Positions 1-6,800 of a stretch of 10,869 bases of DNA are shown piece by piece (position 1 is the first letter of the stretch; each line of letters opens with the position of its first letter). Below the pieces are notes generated by a model that had not been told where the DNA came from, did no database searches, and worked only from the letters and a program-made list of their open reading frames with translations. Origin of the DNA: a bacterium (GTDB lineage: Bacteria > Patescibacteriota > Minisyncoccia > Minisyncoccales > GCA-002788555); contig JAGGUF010000068.1 in NCBI GenBank assembly GCA_021158595.1, forward strand, positions 1 to 10,869, written 5' to 3'. A program made the position numbers and the translations under genes.

Positions 1-130
1 AGCCCCCGTTATCGACCATTGAGGTTATCCCCACCACACTAAAACCAGACTCCTTTAGAGGCTTAAGAATCAATTCCGGTACTGCCGAACCTCCCCCAAA
101 ACAAACTATTTTGTGGTTACTCAGTCTCAT
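1..130 (-). CDS. CofD/YvcK-like protein, N-terminal part (runs off window)
   Basis: Reading the minus strand from the ATG at 130 gives 43 codons before the window edge. The protein opens with IVCFGGGSAVPELILKPLK (residues 8-26) and later has GITSMVDNGG (34-43). This matches the start of the YvcK/CofD-like (UPF0052) family, where a GGGTG loop is followed by a hydrophobic strand and a D-(D/N)-GG motif for the nucleotide-sugar or phospholactate-type ligand. In bacteria such proteins affect cell-wall and carbon metabolism; their enzymatic activity is uncertain. The start is supported by an AGAAGG Shine-Dalgarno about 7 bases upstream and a promoter just before it. The gene is divergent from the DUF4446 gene. 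The loop here reads GGGSA rather than the usual GGGTG, a small departure. Only the N-terminus is visible, so subfamily assignment is tentative. Confidence 0.72.
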   Translation of the reverse strand, partial: MRLSNHKIVCFGGGSAVPELILKPLKESGFSVVGITSMVDNGG

Positions 131-143
131 TATAAGTCCTTCT

Positions 144-173
144 ATTATAAATCATAAATACTGAGACAGGCAA
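144..173 (-). promoter_or_regulatory. Promoter of the CofD/YvcK-like gene
   Basis: On the minus strand, TTGCCT (173-168) and TATAAT (149-144) are separated by 18 bases, a good sigma-70-type pair. The -10 ends only 13 bases before the ATG at 130, and that gap contains AGAAGG, so the untranslated leader would be very short. Seen by motif reading only. Confidence 0.5.
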
Positions 174-315
174 ATAAACATCCGTCAATCTTTAAAAGGA
201 AAAGAGAGAACTTTTTGGAGGAGAATTAAAGAGAAGGAGGAGTCTTTCCAAGGGGAAGAAATGGGTGATAATTCTTGAATAATGGCTCGATACGGGATTG
301 CAAAATGAGAAAAAA

Positions 316-321
316 TATAAT
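316..321 (+). promoter_or_regulatory. Possible -10 element upstream of the DUF4446-infB operon
   Basis: A perfect TATAAT lies 32 bases before the ATG at 354. I see no convincing -35 at the correct distance, since the TTGCAA at 298-303 is only 12 bases away. The call rests on the -10 alone and on the need for a promoter for the rightward operon. A TATATT at 333-338 is an alternative. Confidence 0.3.
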
Positions 322-353
322 AGAATAAGGTTTATATTTAATTCTAAAAGCCT

Positions 354-848
354 ATGTCTGGGTCTGTTTCTCAAAATTTTAATTATATTTTAATAGCAAT
401 AGGGACAGTGTTTCTCTTTTGGAATATTCTCCTTGAAATAAGATTATACCAGCAGAAGAAGCGCATCTCTTTCTTTTTTAAAGGTAAAGAGGCAAAAGAT
501 CTTGAGGAGGTAATCTCAGAAATATTAAAGAAGGTTAGAAATGATGAGAATGAAATCAAAGAAATCTTAGAGAAAATTTCTCAATTGGATGAGGTAGCTT
601 TACGGGCGGTTCAAAAGATAGGAATTATTCGTTTTAATCCATTTAAAGACACAGGAGGAAACCAGAGTTTTTCATTAGCCATTTTAGACCAAAAAGATGA
701 TGGAGTAGTAATTTCTTCTTATCATTCAAAGGACGGAACAAGAGTTTATGCAAAGCCCATTAGAAACGGGGAATCAAACTTCCCTCTCTCTAAAGAAGAA
801 GAATTAGCAATTAAACAAGCCATTGAGAAAAATGAGTTCAAAAGATAA
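354..848 (+). CDS. DUF4446 family membrane-anchored protein
   Basis: This 164-residue protein has one N-terminal membrane segment (about residues 10-30, YILIAIGTVFLFWNILLEI), a charged helical or coiled-coil stretch (about 45-85) and a C-terminal core. The core carries RFNPFKDTGGNQSFSLAILD (93-112), then SRVYAKPI-like GTRVYAKPI (128-136) and PLSKEEE (144-150). These are the recognisable signatures of DUF4446, a family without a known biochemical role that is also found in Firmicutes. The predicted topology is a short N-tail, one membrane helix and a cytoplasmic core. The length is normal for the family. The start has no clear Shine-Dalgarno. The gene overlaps the start of infB by about 17 bases, which suggests translational coupling and places it first in the infB-rbfA operon. 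Family membership is confident; function is unknown. Confidence 0.85.
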   Translation: MSGSVSQNFNYILIAIGTVFLFWNILLEIRLYQQKKRISFFFKGKEAKDLEEVISEILKKVRNDENEIKEILEKISQLDEVALRAVQKIGIIRFNPFKDTGGNQSFSLAILDQKDDGVVISSYHSKDGTRVYAKPIRNGESNFPLSKEEELAIKQAIEKNEFKR

Positions 849-2334
849 AACAAGAGAAAATATTCAGACAGGAATACCAGTGGTTGTGGTTTTGGGCCAT
901 ATTGACCATGGAAAATCAAGTATTCTTGAGGCAATCAAGAAAGATTTTGAAATTACAAAAAAGGAGGCTGGAGGAATTACTCAGCACATTGGAACCTATG
1001 AGGTAGAATTTGAAGATAAAAAAATCACCTTCATTGATACCCCTGGCCATGAGGCTTTTTCGGAAATGCGTTCTCGAGGAGCGAGGGTGGCTGATATTGC
1101 CATTTTGGTTGTCGCTGCTGATGAGGGAGTGAAGCCCCAGACAAAAGAAGCAATAAAAGCAATAAAAAAAGCAAATATTCCAATGATTGTGGCTTTAAAT
1201 AAGATTGATAAGGAAGGGGCAAATCCTCAAAGAGTAAAAATAGAACTTCAAAAAGAAGGAGTCTTTGTTGAAGGATTAGGAGGAGATGTTCCGGTAGTGG
1301 AAACCTCAGCAAAAACAGGCCAGGGGATAGAAGATCTTCTCTCCACAGTTGTTCTTGTTTGGCAAATATCAGAAATCAAGAAAGATATTCAAAAACCGGC
1401 AGAAGGAGTGGTTGTTGAAAGTTATCTTGATAGTCGTCAGGGACCAACAGCAACTCTTCTTTTAGAAAAGGGGAGACTTAAGAAGGGTGATGTTATTAAA
1501 ACCCAGACAACTTTTGGGAAGATAAAAAAACTCCAGGATTTTCAACTCAAGGAGAAAAAGGAAATCTTTCCCGGACAGGCAGGAGTAGTGACCGGATTTG
1601 AGGAGGTTCCAGAAATAGGAGAACGGTTTACTCTTGTGGATTCAATTGAAAGCGCTCGACAAGAGATTACATCCAGAGAGAGATATTCTAAGAGATTGAT
1701 GGAAAGGAGAGAGGGGATAGAGAAGTTCTTGAAAATTATTCTAAAAGCCGATGTAAAGGGAAGTCTTGAGGTCTTGGAGAAAATTTTAGGAGGTTTGATT
1801 CAGGATAAGATAGGAATAAAAATCCTAAGGAGTGGGTTGGGAGAGATTACAGATTCAGATGTAAGATTGGCAGAAGATGAGAAGGCAGTGATAATTGGCT
1901 TTAGGGTAAAAATGAGTCCCATAGCAGAGTCTCTTGCTCAACAGAAACAAATAAAATTCTTTATCTTCCAGGTTATATATGACGTTATCGATAAGGTAAG
2001 AAAATTAATGGAAGAGAAAAAAGAGAAAAAGAAGATAAGAAAGGACATTGGAGAGATTAAAACACTTATTATTTTTAAGACCCAAAAGAGAGGAGAGAGA
2101 AGTTACAGACAGATTATAGGAGGCAAGGTAATTAATGGAGAAATAAAAAAGGCTAATCTTGAGATAAAAAGAAAGGAAAAAATCCTCCCTGGAGGCAAGA
2201 TTATGGAAATTCAGGAGCAGAAAAGAAGGATTGAGAAGGCAAGGACAGGTCAAGAGATTGGAATTTTATATGAAGGAAAGACAAAAATAAAAGAAGGAGA
2301 TATTCTAATAGTGTTTGAATATGCGGAGAGTTGA
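832..2334 (+). CDS. infB: Translation initiation factor IF-2 (short form)
   Basis: IF-2 is the GTPase that places initiator tRNA on the 30S subunit and promotes subunit joining. Numbering from a possible TTG start at 823, the G-domain boxes are G1 GHIDHGKS (25-32), G2 GGITQHIG (50-57), G3 DTPGH (72-76), G4 NKID (126-129) and G5 SAK (162-164). The domain II beta-barrel ([20 protein letters not shown]), domain III and the C-terminal domain IV follow to about residue 503. I prefer the ATG at 832 (500 residues) because TTG 823 gains only three residues and neither start has a strong Shine-Dalgarno. The long N-terminal region seen in E. coli IF-2 is absent, as in other minimal IF-2 proteins. The start lies inside the end of the DUF4446 gene, and the stop (TGA) overlaps rbfA by 14 bases, indicating a tightly coupled operon. 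Confidence 0.96.
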   Translation: MSSKDKTRENIQTGIPVVVVLGHIDHGKSSILEAIKKDFEITKKEAGGITQHIGTYEVEFEDKKITFIDTPGHEAFSEMRSRGARVADIAILVVAADEGVKPQTKEAIKAIKKANIPMIVALNKIDKEGANPQRVKIELQKEGVFVEGLGGDVPVVETSAKTGQGIEDLLSTVVLVWQISEIKKDIQKPAEGVVVESYLDSRQGPTATLLLEKGRLKKGDVIKTQTTFGKIKKLQDFQLKEKKEIFPGQAGVVTGFEEVPEIGERFTLVDSIESARQEITSRERYSKRLMERREGIEKFLKIILKADVKGSLEVLEKILGGLIQDKIGIKILRSGLGEITDSDVRLAEDEKAVIIGFRVKMSPIAESLAQQKQIKFFIFQVIYDVIDKVRKLMEEKKEKKKIRKDIGEIKTLIIFKTQKRGERSYRQIIGGKVINGEIKKANLEIKRKEKILPGGKIMEIQEQKRRIEKARTGQEIGILYEGKTKIKEGDILIVFEYAES

Positions 2335-2644
2335 AAAAATAAATAGTCTTTTAGAAAAAGAGATAGGAAAGATTCTTTTGAAAAAGATAGACTTTGGAAA
2401 GGCTTTGGTTACAGTAACCAATATTCGAGTAAATCGTAATTTAAGTCAGGCAGAAGTATTTATTACAGTAATGCCTGAATCCAAGGAAAAGGAGGTGATT
2501 CAGATTTTAAAGAGAAATACTGGCAATATTCAAGAAATAATAAATAAAAGACTAAGAATGTTCTCGGTTCCCAAAATTGATTTCAAAATTGACCAGAGTA
2601 TGAAAAATTTCTATAAGATAGATGAACTTTCAAATAAATTGTAA
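2321..2644 (+). CDS. rbfA: Ribosome-binding factor A
   Basis: RbfA is a small KH-like protein that binds the 30S subunit during late 16S rRNA maturation and cold adaptation. The 107-residue product starts [19 protein letters not shown], continues with the strand VTVTNIRVNRNLSQAEVFIT, and ends with LRMFSVPKIDFKIDQSM, all in the order typical of RbfA. The C-terminus is short, so this is essentially the KH core. I choose ATG 2321 rather than the in-frame TTG at 2315 (two residues longer). An AGAAGGAG at 2292-2299 is too far for a normal Shine-Dalgarno, so initiation probably depends on coupling to infB, whose stop is 14 bases inside this gene. The infB-rbfA order is a classic arrangement. The stop codon sits inside an 11-bp tandem repeat shared with the next gene's start. 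Confidence 0.93.
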   Translation: MRRVEKINSLLEKEIGKILLKKIDFGKALVTVTNIRVNRNLSQAEVFITVMPESKEKEVIQILKRNTGNIQEIINKRLRMFSVPKIDFKIDQSMKNFYKIDELSNKL

Positions 2645-2669
2645 TTGCCAACCATATGGTAATTGCCAA
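2641..2669 (+). repeat. 11-bp direct repeat flanking a 10-bp palindrome at the rbfA/nrnA junction
   Basis: GTAATTGCCAA occurs at 2641-2651 and again at 2659-2669, separated by 7 bases. Between and partly overlapping them lies the perfect palindrome ACCATATGGT (2651-2660). The element contains the rbfA stop (2642-2644) and the nrnA ATG (2656-2658). A related inverted copy, matching 14 bases, occurs at 9859-9872, but a 14-bp match somewhere in a window this size can arise by chance. Confidence 0.6.
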
Positions 2670-3660
2670 TTCCTTGAAAAAGAAATTTGAAAAAATCAAA
2701 AAAGAGATTTCAAGAGCAAAGAGAATTTTAATCTTAACCCATCGGGCTCCTGATGGAGATGCCATTGGTTCTGTTTTATCTTTAGGTTTATTCTTAAAAA
2801 GAAAGAAGAAAAAACCATATATTTATGCCCTTCAGTTGCCACAATCCTTAAGTTTTCTTCCTGGTTTTGCTCAGATTAAAAAAAAATTGCTTCAGAACAG
2901 GTTTGATCTCATCTTTATTTTGGATTGTCCTCGAAAAGATAGATTGGAAGTACCCCAGGATTTTTCTATTAATCCTCAAAAGGTAATTTCTATTGACCAT
3001 CATTTAAAACAGGGTCAGTTTGGAAATATAAATATCATTGTTCCCAATGCCTGTTCAGTCTGTGAGATTCTTTATTGGTTTTTCTGCTATTTGGGAGTGA
3101 AAATTGATAAAAAAATAGCCACTTGTCTTTTATGTGGTGTTTTTACCGATAGCGGAGGTTTTTCGTGGCTTGAAAAAGGAGCCTTAGAGACGATAAGAGA
3201 TTTAATAGATCTTGGAGCAGACCTTCCTCAAATTGCAAGAAGTTATAACTACATTAGTCTCTCTCGGGCAAAACTTTTGGCAAAGATGATTGAACGGATA
3301 GAAAAGGATGAGAAGTTAAACCTTATTTATTCTTGGCTTAAGATTTCTGATTTTAAAGAAGGAAAGGGAGAGAGTATTTTCTCTGAACCCCCTGTTTTTC
3401 CTGATTTTCTATCTCAAATTGGCAATGCCGATGTTTATCTTTTGTTGCTTGAGCATAAAAATAATAAAATTAAAGCCAATCTTCGCTCTCATAGAAATAT
3501 TGGCAAAAGATTGAAGTGTTCTGTAAATGTAGCAGAAATTGCTGAAAGGTTTGGAGGGGGAGGACATAAGTGTGCAGCCGGTTTTAAGGTAAAAGGTACA
3601 ATCCCAGAAGTATTGAAGAGGGTTAAAAATGAATTGAAAAAACTAAAAAAGAGAGTATAA
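2656..3660 (+). CDS. DHH/DHHA1 phosphoesterase, NrnA-like (nanoRNase/pAp phosphatase)
   Basis: The 334-residue protein has the full DHH architecture: motif I THRAPDGDAIGS (28-39), motif II ILDCP (88-92), motif III DHH (114-116), motif IV TDSGGF (164-169), and the C-terminal DHHA1 substrate loop GGGGHKCAAGF (300-310). These Asp and His residues bind two Mn(II) ions. Proteins of this size and layout are usually bifunctional oligoribonuclease/3'-5' pAp phosphatases, which clear 2-5 nt RNAs or pAp; a c-di-AMP/pApA role is an alternative. It is a soluble cytoplasmic enzyme. It follows rbfA by 11 bases, a gene order (infB-rbfA-nrnA) common in bacteria. The ATG at 2656 has no Shine-Dalgarno and sits in a small repeat, so the true start could be a little downstream (TTG 2674). 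All catalytic residues are intact. Confidence 0.88.
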   Translation: MVIANSLKKKFEKIKKEISRAKRILILTHRAPDGDAIGSVLSLGLFLKRKKKKPYIYALQLPQSLSFLPGFAQIKKKLLQNRFDLIFILDCPRKDRLEVPQDFSINPQKVISIDHHLKQGQFGNINIIVPNACSVCEILYWFFCYLGVKIDKKIATCLLCGVFTDSGGFSWLEKGALETIRDLIDLGADLPQIARSYNYISLSRAKLLAKMIERIEKDEKLNLIYSWLKISDFKEGKGESIFSEPPVFPDFLSQIGNADVYLLLLEHKNNKIKANLRSHRNIGKRLKCSVNVAEIAERFGGGGHKCAAGFKVKGTIPEVLKRVKNELKKLKKRV

Positions 3661-3675
3661 TATCAGATAGGTAAA

Positions 3676-3747
3676 GGCCTGGTAGCCAAGAAGTAAGGCA
3701 AGGGACTGCAAATCCCTTATACGCGGGTGCAATTCCCGCCCAGGCCT
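3676..3747 (+). tRNA. tRNA-Cys (GCA) with A18/G55
   Basis: Acceptor arm GGCCTGG (3676-3682) pairs with CCAGGCC (3740-3746), with discriminator U at 3747 as expected for tRNA-Cys. The D-stem is GCC/GGC, the anticodon stem AGGGA/TCCCT with loop CTGCAAA (anticodon GCA at 3708-3710), and the T-stem GCGGG/CCCGC. No CCA is encoded. Unusual: the D-loop AAGAAGTAA has A at position 18 (3692) instead of G, and the T-loop TGCAATT has G at 55 (3729) instead of U; G19 and C56 are kept. The gene is 15 bases downstream of the DHH gene and 5 bases before tRNA-Leu(TAA), so the two are probably cotranscribed. Confidence 0.95.
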
Positions 3748-3752
3748 ATTTT

Positions 3753-3836
3753 GCCGGGATGTTGGAACAAGTAGACAAGCGGGACTTAAAATCCCGTGGG
3801 AGCAATCCCGTGAGGGTGCAAATCCCTCTCCCGGCA
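3753..3836 (+). tRNA. tRNA-Leu (TAA) with A18/G55
   Basis: This is a class II tRNA. Acceptor GCCGGGA (3753-3759) pairs with TCCCGGC (3829-3835), with discriminator A at 3836. The anticodon stem CGGGA/TCCCG has loop CTTAAAA, giving anticodon TAA (3787-3789) for UUA/UUG leucine codons. The long variable arm GGGA-GCAA-TCCC (3798-3809) fits leucine, and the T-stem is GAGGG/CCCTC. No CCA is encoded. As in the neighbouring tRNA-Cys, position 18 is A (3770, loop AACAAGTAGA) and position 55 is G (3818, T-loop TGCAAAT), whereas tRNA-Leu(CAA) in this window has G18 and U55. Confidence 0.95.
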
Positions 3837-3850
3837 CAGAGAAAACCATT

Positions 3851-3882
3851 TTTCCCCTTTCAAAAAAGATTAAGAGGGGAAA
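3851..3882 (+). terminator. Hairpin between tRNA-Leu and ileS (terminator or leader structure)
   Basis: TTTCCCCTTT (3851-3860) pairs with AGAGGGGAAA (3873-3882), a 10-bp stem with one G-U pair and a 12-base loop. It is followed by TTTATCTATT, a weak T-rich tail. It could end tRNA transcription. The 3' arm also holds AGGGG, the only Shine-Dalgarno-like sequence before the ileS ATG at 3893, so the hairpin could instead mask initiation. Function is inferred. Confidence 0.4.
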
Positions 3883-3892
3883 TTTATCTATT

Positions 3893-6800
3893 ATGTATTT
3901 TGATTTCCTCAAAGAAGAAGAAAAAATTCTAAAATTTTGGGAGGATCATCAAGTTTTCAAAAAGAGTCTTGATAAAAATAAGAAGAGGCGAGTTTTTGTT
4001 TTTTATGAGGGGCCCCCGACTGCCAATGGCAGGCCAGGAATTCATCATATCTTGGTGCGTAGTTTTAAAGATGCTATTTGTCGTTTCAAGACTATGGAGG
4101 GTTTTTATGTAGAAAGGAAAGCAGGGTGGGATACTCATGGATTGCCGGTAGAGATAGAGGTGGAAAAAGAAATTGGAGTTAGGTCAAAAAAAGATATTGA
4201 GAAATATGGCATTGATAGATTTAATCAAAAATGTAAGAGATCTGTTTGGAAGTATAAAGAAGAATGGGAAAATCTCACTCGCCGAATTGGATTTTGGTTG
4301 GATATAAAAAATCCCTATATTACCTATACTCCTGAGTATATTGAAACCTTATTTTTAATAATAAAAAAATTCTATCAGAAAGGATTGTTATATGAAGACA
4401 AAAAAATTGTGCCCTGGTGTCCCAGATGTCAAACTAGTTTATCTAGTCATGAGGTTGCTCAAGGGTATAAAAGAATTAAGGAGCCAGCAATATATGTTAA
4501 ATTTGAAATCTTAGATCTTAAAAAATTCAAGATTCAAAATTCAAACTCAAAAATCTACTTTTTGGTTTGGACTACTACTCCCTGGACCCTGCCTGCAAAT
4601 ATTGCCTTAGCCATAAATCCAGAGATTGACTATGTATTAGTAGAATTAAAGTCACCAAAGTTACCACAAGAGAATGAGAGATATATCTTAGCCCGAGCCA
4701 GACTAAAACAGGTCTTTCCAGAAGGGGGATATGAAATTCTTAAAGAGTTCAAAGGGAGAGAACTGAAGGGATTAAAATACAAGCCATTGTATTCTCTTGA
4801 TCCCAAACGTTATCAAACAGATGCCTTCTATAGAGTTCTACCTGGAGATTTTGTTTCTGTTGATGAGGGTACAGGAATTGTCCATATTGCTCCTGCTTTT
4901 GGAGAGGATGATTTCAATCTCATTAAAAAAGAGAAAATAATAAGTACCAATGAGATTCCTGTGACAGTAGAAAAAGAGGGAACAATGGAAAAGGGTATTA
5001 TTGGAGAAGGGAAATTTGTCAAAGAGGCTGACCCTTTGATTATAGAAGATTTGAGGAAAAGAACTCTTCTTTTTAAGGAAGAACTCTATGAGCATGATTA
5101 TCCCTTCTGTTGGCGATGCAAAACCCCTCTTTTATACTATCTTTATCCTTGTTGGTTTGTTAGAGTCTCAAGGGTAAGAAAAAAATTAATTGAAAATAAT
5201 GAAAAAATAAACTGGATACCTTCTTACCTAAAACACGGACGGTTTGGAAACTTTTTAAAACAAGTTCAGGACTGGAATTTCTCTAGAGAAAGGTATTGGG
5301 GAACTCCCTTGCCGGTTTGGAGATGCGAGAAATGTGGAAAGATTGAGGTAATTGGCTCAAGAAGAGATTTAAGAAAACAAAAGTTTTCCAATAATCGCTA
5401 TTTTCTTCTACGTCATGGATTAGCAGAAAATAACGTAAAAGGAATTGTAAGTGATGAGCCTGATAAATATCCGTTAACGGCATTAGGAAAAATTCAGGCT
5501 AAAAGAGCAGCCAAAAAACTAAAAAAGGAAGGAATAGATATTATTTTGTCTTCCGATATTTCTCGATGTAAAGAGACAGCAGAGATAATAGGCAAAGAAC
5601 TCAATATTAAACCTCAATTTTTCAAAGAATTAAGAGAGATAAAACTGGGAGTTTTCAATGGACATTCGGTCTTTGAGTATAGAAGATTTTTCTATGAAAA
5701 AGGAGAGCGGTTTTATAATTTTTATAAGAGAGGGATAAGAGAGAGAAAGTTTTATAAGAAACCTGAAGGAGGAGAAACCTGGCAGGAACTGAAAATGAGA
5801 ATGTATAATTTCTTAAAGAAGATCGACAAAAAGTACCAGAATAAAAAAATTCTTATTATTAGCCACGAGGATCCCCTTGTCTGTCTTCAGATTGCAAATG
5901 AAGGAATTTTAAACCAAGAATATGAGAAGACAAGATTAATAAAGAAAAATATATCCCAAGGAGAGTACCTTGAAATGAAGTTAAATGTTTTTCCATATAA
6001 TGACAGCGGCGAATTGGATTTTCACCGTCCCTATATTGATGAGGTAGAATTTTTCTGCCCTAAATGTCAAGGAAAGATGAAAAGAGTAAACCAGGTAGTG
6101 GATTGCTGGTTTGATTCTGGTGCTATGCCCATAGCCCAGAATCCAAAGGATTGGATTTTAGAAAACGATAAACTTCAGATTCCGAAGTCTAAATTTCCGG
6201 CTGATTTTATCTGTGAGGCAGTTGATCAGACCCGGGGATGGTTTTATACCTTGTTAGCGGTTTCTACATTACTGGGATTTGGTCCTCCTTATAAGAATGT
6301 AATTTCGTTAGGACTTGTTTTGGATGAAAAGGGAGAAAAGATGTCAAAGTCAAGGGGAAACGTGGTGAATCCTTGGGAAATGATTAACAGATATGGTGCA
6401 GATGCTCTGCGTTGGTACTTTTATACCATCAATCAGCCAGGAGAGTCAAAACTATTCAAGGAAAAGGATATAAAAAGAGGTTTTAATAAATTCATCTTGA
6501 CTTTTTATAACTCCTTTCTTTTTTACAAAACCTATGCATATAAGGCAAAACCTAAAGACTATAAGCCAAAAGTCACCTCGGTTTTGGATAAATGGATTCT
6601 TTCTCGGTTAGAAGGTCTAATCTTAGAGGTAAAAGATTGTCTTGATAGATTTGATATTGTTTCAAGCACAAGAGCAATTGAAAGGTTTACCTTAGAGGAT
6701 TTATCTAATTGGTATATTAGACGCTCTCGTTCTCGATTTCAAATGAAATCGAAACAGAGAATAAAGGAAAAACTCAAAGATTTAAAAAGGGCATCTGAGA

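Noticed and set aside
162..279. Plus-strand stop-to-stop stretch reading like a charged peptide tail (KERTFWRRIKEKEE)
   Set aside because: It has no start codon and overlaps the divergent promoter of the CofD-like gene; at most an unrecognisable remnant.
192..374. Minus-strand 60-codon open frame before the DUF4446 gene
   Set aside because: Low-complexity Leu/Phe-rich translation, overlaps the start of a well-supported gene and has no family features.
3643..3912. Minus-strand open frame across the two tRNAs
   Set aside because: It overlies two well-folded tRNA genes and has no protein-family features.
5393..6007. Intein or frameshift/misassembly as the cause of the long IleRS
   Set aside because: There are no intein splice-junction residues or homing-endonuclease motifs, and the insert matches a histidine phosphatase from end to end and is in frame on both sides.
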